From assembly GCF_900215295.1 (NCBI RefSeq), contig NZ_OCMF01000002.1, positions 558,001-622,000 on the forward strand: a DNA stretch of 64,000 nt, given 5' to 3'. The number at the start of each line of letters is the position of its first letter. Positions within the stretch are counted from its first letter, which is position 1. Below the pieces are notes generated by a model. It ran no database searches. It was given only the letters and a program-made list of their open reading frames with translations, and was not told the origin of the DNA. This stretch comes from Salinimicrobium sediminis (lineage in GTDB: Bacteria; Bacteroidota; Bacteroidia; Flavobacteriales; Flavobacteriaceae). Positions 1-8,309 of this stretch are shown in pieces. Position numbers and translations under genes: made by a program.

Positions 1-539
1 ACATTCACGGCGACCACTTGGATGCTGAAACTCTTCAGGGGCTGGAATTAGGAAATATAACTATCATTGCGCCCCAGGCGGTAAAAGATGAATTGCCCGA
101 TTCCCTGGCAACAAAGGTGAAGGTGATGAACAATGGCGAAAAGAAGAGCCTGCAGAATTTTACTGTAGAAGCCATTCCCATGTATAATTTAAGAGAAGAA
201 GCCAAACAGTACCACCCTAAAGGCCGCGGAAATGGCTACGTAATTGAAAGTGAAGGACAGCGGCTTTATATCGCAGGAGACACCGAAGATATTCCTGAAA
301 TGCGACAGCTTAAAGATATCGACATTGCATTGATCCCGATGAACCTGCCCTATACCATGACCGTGGAAAAAGCTGCAGACGCGGTGTTGGAATTTGCACC
401 AGACAAGGTGTATCCTTATCATTTTAGGGGAACAGAAGGGAAGGCAGATGTAGAAAAATTCAAGCAGCTCGTGAATGAAGGCAATAAGGATATTGAAGTG
501 ATCCTTGCAAACTGGTACCCTGAAGACGCAGCGGAATAA
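1..539 (+). CDS. MBL-fold metal-dependent hydrolase (5' end outside window)
   Basis: This is the C-terminal part of a metallo-beta-lactamase-fold hydrolase, read in the frame that begins at base 3; the true start lies upstream of the window. The first visible residues, IHGDHLD, match the end of the metal-binding HxHxDH motif. Later metal-ligand regions are visible in YIAGDTED (aspartate) and YPYHFRG (histidine). The layout resembles the UlaG/UPF0173-like group, which cleaves lactones or esters; the substrate cannot be told. A strong hairpin terminator follows the stop codon. A second protein of the same fold lies at 15.6-16.3 kb. Confidence 0.85.
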   Translation, partial: IHGDHLDAETLQGLELGNITIIAPQAVKDELPDSLATKVKVMNNGEKKSLQNFTVEAIPMYNLREEAKQYHPKGRGNGYVIESEGQRLYIAGDTEDIPEMRQLKDIDIALIPMNLPYTMTVEKAADAVLEFAPDKVYPYHFRGTEGKADVEKFKQLVNEGNKDIEVILANWYPEDAAE

Positions 540-558
540 CAACAAAAGAAATAAGTTA

Positions 559-582
559 AAAACCCCGCTTGAGCGGGGTTTT
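559..582 (+). terminator. Rho-independent terminator after MBL hydrolase
   Basis: A CCCCGC stem pairs with GCGGGG across a TTGA loop. It is flanked by runs of A and T that extend the pairing. It lies 20 bases after the stop codon and just before the DUF2254 gene. Confidence 0.85.
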
Positions 583-596
583 AATTATCCTACAGC

Positions 597-1913
597 ATGA
601 AGAACCTTTTTTCAAGCCTCGCCTCCATCTACCGCAATATCAAGAGTAAAATCGCTTTTTACCCAACGCTATTTGCGCTCTCGGGACTGTTGTTTGCCTT
701 TATAATGCTGTACCTGGAGGAAAGGGGAATCTCAGGTTATCTTGTCGAGAACATCCCGATACTTGTGGTAAATAACGGAGATACTGCCCTAACCATTTTA
801 AGCGCCTGTATCACCGGACTCATCTCGATGATGGTTTTTAGTTTTTCAATGGTTATGGTGCTTCTCAACCAGGCCTCCACGAACTTTTCTCCCCGACTTC
901 TTCCCGGACTTATTTCAGACCATAAACATCAAATCATTTTAGGGATCTATCTCTCAAGTATCCTCTTTTGCATCTTCATTCTTTTTTCTATTCAGCCTAC
1001 AGGAGATCAATACCAGATTCCGGGTTTTTCGGTCCTGGTGGGTATTTTAGCAACAGTGATCTGTATCTGCGCCTTTATTTATTTTATCCACACTATTTCC
1101 CAAAGTATCCAGATTACTTTTATTCTTGACAAGATCTACCTTACGGCAAAAGATAGGCTGAAGATCCTCCTGGAGCGGGAATCTGAGCAGTCGACGGAAT
1201 TCCCCGACACCTCCACCTGGAAGGAATATTATACCGAGACCAGTGGTTATTTCAGAGATATTTCCAGGGATCCACTGTTAAATTTCTGCAAAGATCATAA
1301 AACCCGAATAGAAATTCTTCCTGTGCGGGGCATGTTCGCGCTTCAGGGGATTCCATTATTCCGCAGTGAAAAAAACCTTTCGAAGGATGAACTTAAGGGC
1401 ATTCTCCGATATTTTCATTTCGCCAGAGAAGAGCTTGTGAGCAATAATTACGTTTTGGCTTTTAAACAGATCGCCGAAGTAATTGCAAAAGCCATGTCTC
1501 CCGGAATAAATGACCCCGGGACAGCCTTAAATGCCATAGACTACCTTACAGAGCTGCTAAGGATGAGGATGCTAAAAAGTGATGTCTCATACATATCTTC
1601 AGAAGGCAAAACCTATGCCTGTGAAAGAGCTGTGAATTTTGAGGAGTTACTCTACAATCTTTTGGCCTCCCTTAGAACCTACTGTAAACATGATATTGTA
1701 GTGGTTCAAAAGTTGGGAAAGATGTTCAGCTATCTTCAAGAACAGCAGGCAAACGAAAGTTCCTATTATAATGTTTTAGACAGGGAGGCAAAAAGATTGC
1801 TGCAGGACGCCCAACAAAGCATTGACAATAAAGCCGACCAGGATGTTATAGATAGAATGGCAAAAGAGCTAAAGATCGACCTGAGTCAAGACTCCAATAA
1901 AAAACTGCTTTAG
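597..1913 (+). CDS. DUF2254 family membrane protein
   Basis: A 438-residue predicted inner-membrane protein. The N-terminal 185 residues contain about four hydrophobic segments (near 20-42, 62-88, 110-130 and 140-165) and the remainder is a soluble cytoplasmic-looking domain. The phrase NQASTNFSPRLLPGLISD after the second segment, and MSPGINDPGTALNAID in the soluble part, are typical of DUF2254 proteins. No biochemical role is established for this family. It stands alone between a terminator and the convergent ettA gene. The assignment to the family is confident; the function is unknown. Confidence 0.85.
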   Translation: MKNLFSSLASIYRNIKSKIAFYPTLFALSGLLFAFIMLYLEERGISGYLVENIPILVVNNGDTALTILSACITGLISMMVFSFSMVMVLLNQASTNFSPRLLPGLISDHKHQIILGIYLSSILFCIFILFSIQPTGDQYQIPGFSVLVGILATVICICAFIYFIHTISQSIQITFILDKIYLTAKDRLKILLERESEQSTEFPDTSTWKEYYTETSGYFRDISRDPLLNFCKDHKTRIEILPVRGMFALQGIPLFRSEKNLSKDELKGILRYFHFAREELVSNNYVLAFKQIAEVIAKAMSPGINDPGTALNAIDYLTELLRMRMLKSDVSYISSEGKTYACERAVNFEELLYNLLASLRTYCKHDIVVVQKLGKMFSYLQEQQANESSYYNVLDREAKRLLQDAQQSIDNKADQDVIDRMAKELKIDLSQDSNKKLL

Positions 1914-1933
1914 AATTTCTTCCAAAGCAGTTT
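1902..1933 (+). terminator. Possible terminator hairpin overlapping the DUF2254 stop
   Basis: A ten-base inverted repeat (AAACTGCTTT and AAAGCAGTTT) surrounds the stop codon with a 12-base loop. There is no long T run after it, so termination is only plausible. Confidence 0.4.
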
Positions 1934-1955
1934 CTCCATACCTTCAAAAAAGGCA

Positions 1956-3644
1956 TTATCTCACCAGCTTTTTATACTTGATCCTTTTTGGAGCCTGGTC
2001 TCCCAGACGTTTCTTTTTATTCTCTTCATATTCAGAGAAGCTTCCTTCAAAGAAATACACTTCAGAATTTCCTTCAAAAGCGAGGATGTGAGTACACACC
2101 CTGTCCATAAACCAACGGTCGTGAGATATGATCACTGCACAACCTGCAAAATTCTCCAGACCTTCTTCCAAAGCTCTAAGTGTATTCACATCAAGGTCGT
2201 TAGTAGGCTCATCCAGCAGCAATACGTTTCCTTCTTCTTTTAAGGTCATCGCCAGGTGAAGGCGGTTCCTCTCACCTCCCGAAAGTTTGCTTACTTTTTT
2301 GTTTTGCTCACTTCCGCTGAAGTTAAATCGGCTTAAGTAAGCTCTTGAGTTAACCTGTCGGCCGCCCATAAGGATCAACTCCTGCTCGTCGCTGAAGTTT
2401 TGCCAAATGGTTTTTTCGGGATCTATATTAGTATGACTTTGATCTACATAGGCGATCTTTACAGTGTCTCCTACATCAAAAGTACCTTTATCGGGTTTCT
2501 CTTCGCCCATGATCATTTTAAAGATCGTGGTCTTACCTGCCCCGTTAGGCCCAATGATTCCAACGATCCCCGCCTGCGGAAGTTTAAAATTAAGATCATC
2601 ATACAGCAGTTTATCTCCAAAGGCCTTGCTCACCCCTTTGGCCTCGATCACATTAGTTCCCAAACGCGGACCATTTGGTATGTAGATCTCCAGCTGTTCA
2701 TCCATTTTTTTCTGGTCCTGGCTTAACAATTTATCGTAGTTGTTAAGTCGGGCCTTTTGTTTAGCCTGTCTTCCTTTTGGTGCCATACGTGACCATTCCA
2801 ATTCTCGCTCCAAAGTCTTTTGACGTTTGCTGGCCTGCTTTTGTTCCTGGGCAAGACGTTTTGCTTTTTGATCAAGCCAGGAAGAGTAATTTCCTTTCCA
2901 GGGAATTCCCTCCCCGCGATCCAATTCAAGGATCCATCCCGCAACATTATCCAGGAAGTAACGGTCGTGAGTTACGGCGATCACAGTTCCTTTATATTGC
3001 TGAAGGTGTTGTTCCAGCCAAAGGACAGACTCGGCGTCCAGGTGGTTGGTAGGCTCATCCAGCAGCAACACATCTGGCTCCTGAAGCAGTAGTCGGCAAA
3101 GTGCTACCCTTCTTCTCTCCCCTCCGGAAAGTACTCCGATCTTTTTATCGGGCTCGGGAGTTCGAAGTGCATCCATGGCGATCTCCAGCTTGGTATCAAG
3201 TTCCCAGGCATTGCTGGCGTCGATCTGGTCCTGCAAGGCAGCCTGCTTATCCATAAGCTTCTGCATTTTATCGGGATCTTCATAAACTTCCGGCAGCCCA
3301 AACATGTCGTTAATCTTGTTGTATTCTTCCAGGATCGCAACGGTTTCTGCGGCACCTTCTTTAACAACTTCTAAAACTGTTTTCTCATCATCAAGTTTTG
3401 GCTCCTGTTCCAAAAGACCTACGGTGTAACCCGGCGCGAATACGACATCCCCCTGATAGTTCTTTTCATCCCCTGCAATGATCTTCAGCAAGGTAGATTT
3501 ACCCGATCCATTTAGACCAAGGATCCCAATCTTTGCTCCATAAAAGAAACTTAAATAGATGTTCTTTAGTACCGGAGTATTTGCTCCCTGGTAGGTTTTG
3601 GTCAACCCACTCATGGAGAAAATCACTTTATTATCGTCTGCCAT
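1956..3644 (-). CDS. ettA: Energy-dependent translational throttle protein EttA (ABC-F)
   Basis: A 562-residue soluble ABC-F ATPase with two ATP-binding domains and no membrane segments. Walker A motifs are GLNGSGKST near residue 43 and GPNGAGKTT near residue 360. Signature motifs LSGGERRRVALC and LSGGERNRLHLA and Walker B plus TNHLD/TNDLD boxes are intact in both halves. The arm region around 95-140 and the charged linker near 260-310 fit EttA, which binds the ribosomal E site and gates entry into elongation according to energy charge. Length matches the family. Both ATP sites look functional, unlike the second ABC-F protein at 38.7-40.3 kb. Confidence 0.93.
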   Translation of the reverse strand: MADDNKVIFSMSGLTKTYQGANTPVLKNIYLSFFYGAKIGILGLNGSGKSTLLKIIAGDEKNYQGDVVFAPGYTVGLLEQEPKLDDEKTVLEVVKEGAAETVAILEEYNKINDMFGLPEVYEDPDKMQKLMDKQAALQDQIDASNAWELDTKLEIAMDALRTPEPDKKIGVLSGGERRRVALCRLLLQEPDVLLLDEPTNHLDAESVLWLEQHLQQYKGTVIAVTHDRYFLDNVAGWILELDRGEGIPWKGNYSSWLDQKAKRLAQEQKQASKRQKTLERELEWSRMAPKGRQAKQKARLNNYDKLLSQDQKKMDEQLEIYIPNGPRLGTNVIEAKGVSKAFGDKLLYDDLNFKLPQAGIVGIIGPNGAGKTTIFKMIMGEEKPDKGTFDVGDTVKIAYVDQSHTNIDPEKTIWQNFSDEQELILMGGRQVNSRAYLSRFNFSGSEQNKKVSKLSGGERNRLHLAMTLKEEGNVLLLDEPTNDLDVNTLRALEEGLENFAGCAVIISHDRWFMDRVCTHILAFEGNSEVYFFEGSFSEYEENKKKRLGDQAPKRIKYKKLVR

Positions 3645-3757
3645 AAATATAAATTTTCAGTTTATTCTTCAGAAAGTCTTTAATCCTTCCTCTAATTCTA
3701 ATTAACAGACAAATATCACAATTTTAGATTTGATTTTATTACTGCTGCTTAAGAATT

Positions 3758-4231
3758 TCAGGAGGGATGGAGTCCAAGGTGCCTCAGGATGATGAGGAGC
3801 TGTCCACTATGGTAAGAAGTATGCTCAATAACCAGCATTATCTCTCTAAAGAAGCTGTGATGCTCATTGGAAGGCACATGATCATCCAGTTCAACTCTAT
3901 CAATTAAAGCGGCTAATTTTTCCCGGCCTTCGAAAAATCTTTGTTGCAGCTCTTTCCATTCAGTTTCCTTAGCCGGGGCTACTTTGTCGGGCCAGTAATC
4001 CTGCGGCCAGGAAGGAGGTGAGTAAAGCGAATTTGTGCAGTATTCCAGAATGTCATCTTGCGTGAAACACATATGGTAGAAAAGCTCATAGAAAGAGTAA
4101 GGAAGTCCCTTGGGCCTAAAATGAATGTCTGTAAAAGAAATCTTTTTAAGCATCTCGTCAACAGGCATGAATGCCTCCCCTCCCAGAAGGTGAGTTTGGA
4201 GTTGCTTTTTAAGGAGGTTGTTGGAATTCAT
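3758..4231 (-). CDS. DinB family protein
   Basis: A 157-residue protein of the DinB/YfiT four-helix fold. It carries the HM-type histidine after helix 2 (YELFYHMCFTQDD) and the C-terminal HTSYHSGQLLIILRHLG segment. These supply the metal-binding histidines of the family. Members are often thiol-dependent metalloenzymes, for example bacillithiol S-transferases; this link is of interest because a YtxJ protein is encoded at 49.9 kb. The specific substrate cannot be read from sequence. It is a single gene running in the same direction as ettA. Confidence 0.8.
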   Translation of the reverse strand: MNSNNLLKKQLQTHLLGGEAFMPVDEMLKKISFTDIHFRPKGLPYSFYELFYHMCFTQDDILEYCTNSLYSPPSWPQDYWPDKVAPAKETEWKELQQRFFEGREKLAALIDRVELDDHVPSNEHHSFFREIMLVIEHTSYHSGQLLIILRHLGLHPS

Positions 4232-4420
4232 TTAAGAGATTTACATAAGGTTTCAGGAAGCATAAGTTACAATTAAAATTTTCTAATAATTAAAATTCCA
4301 GGTAGAGAAAAAATAAGTTCATCTTCCAAAATCAATCCTTTGTCACCGGGAATTGCATATATATCTACACTCCTTTTTTCATCTCCTAATTGACCCTAAA
4401 TTCATGTAAATCAAAACATT

Positions 4421-5814
4421 ATGGTCATGAAAACAAAACTAAAATTTCTGGGAGTAGTACTTCTTGTTTGTAGCCTTGGAGCTTGTGAAAAAGATGAACT
4501 CGAGATAGTGGATCTTGATCGATCTGCTTCTGCCGATCTTAAAGCCGTTAAAAATTATAATAACGGGATGATTAAATCTTACAGTAATGAGACAGTTCTC
4601 ACCTGGAACGAATTTTTAAGTAATTCGATAGACAACTCATTGCCCCAGCCATTTGAGGCCAAGATTTATGCAATGGTTACTTTGGCTATGCATGATGCAC
4701 TGAATAATGTAGTTCCAAAATATGAAACTTATGCCCTGGATAATATAGGAGTTGATGCAGGTGACATTTCCAAAAAGAACATTCATTCCATTGCCGATGC
4801 AGCGGTATCTCAAGCTGCGAGAGATATGATTGCTGTTCTTTATCCCGATGCGCAGGCTGCTGCCGATGATCTACTAACCTCGATCCTTTCCGGAATTGAG
4901 GATTCAGAATTAAAAACCAGGGGAATTCTCATTGGACAGGATGCTGCAGCTGCTATGTTTGAAAAAAGAGCAAATGATTTCCCTTTGCGCTTTGAAACCT
5001 TTGTTGGCACGACAGAACCCGGAGACTATCAGTCGAACTGGCCACCTTTCATTAATGCTACCCCAATGTGGCCTGCTAATGCAGTTTATGCTCCTACTTT
5101 AGGAGACCTTACTCCTTTTGGAGCACTTTCCGGAGATCAATTTAGGAATGAAACGCCTAATGCTCTAAATTCCGCAGCATACCTGGCGGATTATAATGAA
5201 GTAAAATCTCTGGGTTGTACCACCTGCCCTTTAAGAACAGCTGAGCAAACCGAAATTGGCGCCTTCTGGATCGAGAGTACTGCAAGTTCAATGAACAGGG
5301 TGGCAAGAACCCTGGTAGCGCAGGAAGACCTGGATGGTTGGGAAGCTGCACGTCTTATAGCCCTTGTTGAAATGGCCGTAATGGATGGCTATATTGCTTC
5401 ATTTGAAGGAAAGTATTATTTCAATTTTTGGAGGCCTATTTCTGCCATAAGAGCAGGAGACATGGATGGAATTGATCAAACTGAAGGAGATCTGGAGTGG
5501 ACATCTAATTTTACCACACCGCCTACCCCGAATTTCCATCAACACATGCCTATACCGGTGCTGCTGCCGCCGCAGTTTTTATAGAGTATTTTAAAAAGGA
5601 TAAAATTGATCTGACTGTCACCAGTCCTTACAATCTTCCTACTGCGGAACGACACTTATCAAGTTTTTCTCAAATGTCCTATGAAAATGCAATTTCAAGA
5701 ATATATATTGGATTTCATTTTAGGCATGCAGTCGAGGTTGGAGAAAAACAAGGCAAAGAACTGGGGGAATATATTTTTAAAAATAACTTACAGGAACTTA
5801 AAAAGGTTTTATAA
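4421..5814 (+). pseudogene. Vanadium-dependent haloperoxidase/PAP2-like lipoprotein, frameshifted
   Basis: A lipoprotein signal (lipobox LGAC, cysteine near residue 22) is followed by an alpha-helical haloperoxidase/PAP2-type domain. The vanadate or phosphate site needs three motifs. K(X6)RP is present in the first frame near residue 331 (KYYFNFWRP). After the T run at 5533-5535 the first frame degenerates and stops at 5584. The next motifs, PSTHAYTG and SRIYIGFH, continue in another frame to a TAA at 5812-5814. One extra T would restore a 464-residue protein reading TPNFPSTHAYTG. The gene is therefore broken by a one-base deletion, or the assembly has an error here. A Met at 4427 is an alternative start. 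The LytTR pair follows convergently. Confidence 0.85.
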
Positions 5815-5851
5815 CGAAGATCTCATGAAAAAATCTGAACCCTTTTTAGAT

Positions 5852-5880
5852 AGTCCGGCTCAATAGCCGGACTTTTCTTT
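5852..5880 (+). terminator. Rho-independent terminator after haloperoxidase-like gene
   Basis: The stem AGTCCGGCT pairs with AGCCGGACT across CAAT and is followed by a T-rich run. It lies between the frameshifted gene and the convergent response regulator and could serve both. Confidence 0.85.
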
Positions 5881-5885
5881 TGAAT

Positions 5886-6614
5886 TCATCTTTCTGCTAC
5901 CCCATCGGGCAAATCTGAAATATTGTAGGATAAACGACGAAAGGTTTGAGTATAGCTTTTTCCGATAGGTAGTTCAACTTTATTAATTTCCACATCAGTT
6001 TTTGTAAATGCTGTGATCTTGCTTAAAGATACCAGATAGGACCTGTGAATTCTTATAAACTGGTTTTCTGGCAACATTCTTTCTACATGATTTAGAGGAA
6101 TCTTTACTTTGAGTTCACGTCCCTTCTTCATGTGTATTACCACATAATCCCGAAAGCTTTCCACGTAAAGTATTTCTTCTAAAAACACTTTAATCATTTT
6201 TCTTTCCGATCGAAAATAGACGAAACTCACAGGAGAAGACGCTGTCTCGGCAACAGGCACATTGGTTTGCAAAATCTTATTTACAGCCTTTAAGAATCTT
6301 TCAAAGGAGATGGGCTTAAGCAAGTAATCTACAGCATTAAGTTCAAAAGCTTCAACTGCAAATTCTTTGTGAGCCGTGGTAAATATTACTTTTGGAGGTT
6401 GAGGAATGGTCTTCAACAATTCTGTTCCAAATAATTTCGGCATATGTACATCTAAAAACAGAATATCAATCTTCCTGTCCGAGAGTAAATTCAGGACCTC
6501 AAAGGCATTCTTACAGGTTCCGCAAACTTCGAGTTGAGGAACAGTTTCAATGTACTTTTCAAGAACCTTCACCGCAGGTGGTTCGTCATCTACTATCAAA
6601 CACCTGTAAATCAT
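5886..6614 (-). CDS. LytTR-type DNA-binding response regulator
   Basis: A 242-residue regulator. Residues 1-120 form a receiver domain with acidic DDE near 9-11, the phospho-acceptor aspartate in LFLDVHMPK, and the switch lysine in YLLKPIS. The C-terminal LytTR domain (about 140-235) includes FIRIHRSYLVSLSKI, its usual signature. Such proteins activate transcription after phosphorylation by the partner kinase. The gene begins 2 bases after the stop of the histidine kinase, so the two form an operon with translational coupling. The target genes cannot be inferred from this window. Confidence 0.93.
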   Translation of the reverse strand: MIYRCLIVDDEPPAVKVLEKYIETVPQLEVCGTCKNAFEVLNLLSDRKIDILFLDVHMPKLFGTELLKTIPQPPKVIFTTAHKEFAVEAFELNAVDYLLKPISFERFLKAVNKILQTNVPVAETASSPVSFVYFRSERKMIKVFLEEILYVESFRDYVVIHMKKGRELKVKIPLNHVERMLPENQFIRIHRSYLVSLSKITAFTKTDVEINKVELPIGKSYTQTFRRLSYNISDLPDGVAER

Positions 6615-6616
6615 TT

Positions 6617-7669
6617 TCAGATAGATTTAGTTAATTGCAAATTATCCAGGTACTGCTCTTCCAGGATCTCTACCTCCAGCTCAAGGTTGATCACATAAAC
6701 TTCTTCCAGTTTTTCTTTAACCAGCCTGTATTTTCCTTTGTAAAGGATCTCCAATCTTCTCATGACATTGGAAAGACCAATTCCACCCTTTGTTGTTCCT
6801 TTTCCTGGTTCAGGATCAATACTATTGATGAGAACAAACTTTAAAAGCGATCCATCCAAAGATAAATGGAAGCTTATCCAGCATTGATCTATTTGTTTAC
6901 TGGTCCCATGTTTAAAAGCATTCTCAAGAAACGGAAGCAGTAACAGAGGAGCAATTTGAAATGCTTCTATATTTCCGGAAATACTTACAGAAAGTTCCAG
7001 TCTGTCGCCATAACGCATTTTTTCCAGAGCAATATAATTTTGCAAAAGTTCCACCTCCCGGGCTAAAGATATTCTGTGGGTATTGCTTTCATATATCATA
7101 AACCTTAGCAATTCTGATAATTTCAGAACTATTTGAGGAGATTTCGGTGAAAATTCCAGGGTATGGGAGTAGAGGTTATTGAGGGTATTAAATAAAAAAT
7201 GAGGATGAAGTTGCGTCTTTAGCAGTCTAAGTTCTGCTACTGTTCTCTGCTGTTCGGCTTCTATCGTTTGTTTTCTTTGCAGGTACCAGTATTTCAGAAG
7301 TTTTATAGAAGCCGCAATTGCTGCAATGTGTATAAACGGAAGTATATTTCTCCCAACGGTGAAGCTTGCTCCCTGCAGGCGTGGATCACTGGTTAAAGAC
7401 AATTGAGCAACAACTGTATAGATTCCACAGACCATGATGAGAAATATAAATCCCAAAAAGAATTGAAGATATTTTCGGTGTAAAAGAAAAGTGGGGACTA
7501 AAAAATACAGAAGGCTGTAAACCATGATAAGATGCCCCGGAAGAAAAAACATGGCATTCAGGATCGACTTCATTGGATCCACTCCCAGCCCAAACCCCCA
7601 GGCAAAATACATGACTACCAATATCCAGAAAAGAATATGCAGCCCTATAGTTTTAAGTTTTGCACTCAC
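6617..7669 (-). CDS. LytS/YehU-type sensor histidine kinase
   Basis: A 350-residue kinase with four hydrophobic segments in the first 130 residues (near 8-28, 36-60, 68-90 and 105-125) and a short linker. The His_kinase domain carries QLHPHFLFNTLNNLYSH, whose central histidine is the phosphorylated residue. An ATPase domain follows, with LLPFLENAFKHG as N box and KGGIGLSNVMRRL as G box. It begins at a GTG codon. There is no large extracellular domain, so the signal is probably sensed within or near the membrane. It is co-transcribed with the LytTR regulator directly downstream. Confidence 0.92.
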   Translation of the reverse strand: MSAKLKTIGLHILFWILVVMYFAWGFGLGVDPMKSILNAMFFLPGHLIMVYSLLYFLVPTFLLHRKYLQFFLGFIFLIMVCGIYTVVAQLSLTSDPRLQGASFTVGRNILPFIHIAAIAASIKLLKYWYLQRKQTIEAEQQRTVAELRLLKTQLHPHFLFNTLNNLYSHTLEFSPKSPQIVLKLSELLRFMIYESNTHRISLAREVELLQNYIALEKMRYGDRLELSVSISGNIEAFQIAPLLLLPFLENAFKHGTSKQIDQCWISFHLSLDGSLLKFVLINSIDPEPGKGTTKGGIGLSNVMRRLEILYKGKYRLVKEKLEEVYVINLELEVEILEEQYLDNLQLTKSI

Positions 7670-7920
7670 CTCTTTATTTTATAAACAACAACTACTGCTG
7701 AAAATATTAAATCAAAAAGGGGATTTTAAATCAGCCTACCTCTCGTTTGGGGAAGTAAGTTTAAATGAGAAAAGTAGATATGAAAAGATACAAATTACCC
7801 TTATATAAATTTTAAAAATTTTCCAGGGAGAATAGTTAACTTCTGATTTTTTAGAAAAAAGGATATCCTCTTCTTGAGAGAAAAAGAGAAATATTACTAA
7901 TCTAAGGGGAATGTTATTTT

Positions 7921-8100
7921 TTAAACCCTTCCTTTTAAGGCATTAAAAGCCCAGGACATTACAAAAAAACCTATACCCACCGTGGAAAAACCAATAGCAT
8001 AATCCTGATATTTTAGTACCCCAAGAAGGACAAGGGCTATACCGATTAAAAGCATACAAAATGATGCCCAGGCAAAAATTGAATTCTTGTTCATTCCCAT
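7921..8100 (-). CDS. CAL67264-type small membrane protein
   Basis: A 59-residue protein beginning MGMNKNSIFAWASF and ending AFNALKGRV. Two hydrophobic helices (about 9-29 and 34-53) are joined by a short polar turn (KYQDYA). This length and pattern match, from memory, the CAL67264 family of small membrane proteins described from Gramella. Function is unknown. A TACTTTTG promoter element lies 47 bases upstream and the leader between them can fold into a hairpin, which supports real expression. It is a single gene divergent from the carboxylase gene. Confidence 0.75.
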   Translation of the reverse strand: MGMNKNSIFAWASFCMLLIGIALVLLGVLKYQDYAIGFSTVGIGFFVMSWAFNALKGRV

Positions 8101-8146
8101 ATTGCAAAAAAAGTAAAGGTTACAGGAGCAGCAGGCTCCCGGAGGG

Positions 8147-8154
8147 CAAAAGTA
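8147..8154 (-). promoter_or_regulatory. -7 promoter element for small membrane protein gene
   Basis: Reads TACTTTTG on the minus strand, matching the Bacteroidetes TAnnTTTG box, with TTA (near TTG) 18 bases further upstream. The leader downstream contains GGAGC-AGCAG-GCTCC (8124-8138), a hairpin of unknown role. Confidence 0.55.
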
Positions 8155-8258
8155 TATAAGCGATGCCGGTGCTAATATGACAAAGGTCGCAATTTTAAAT
8201 ATTATTTTAAAGATTTATAGTTAGCGGGTTTTTGTATTTTAGCAAGCATTGAAAAAAT

Positions 8259-8276
8259 AGAGGCTGTTGAGCCTCT
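8259..8276 (+). other. Hairpin in the leader of the carboxylase gene
   Basis: AGAGGCT pairs with AGCCTCT across GTTG, ending 33 bases before the start codon. There is no T run, so it is not a usual terminator. It may affect mRNA stability or be the remnant of a terminator. Little more can be said. Confidence 0.4.
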
Positions 8277-8309
8277 CATACATTTTAAACCGACTCTTTA
8301 ACCTTATCA

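Noticed and set aside
5681-5866. A 61-codon frame after the frameshift
   Set aside because: It is in a third frame; the real continuation of the haloperoxidase domain is the frame ending at 5814, which carries the catalytic motifs.
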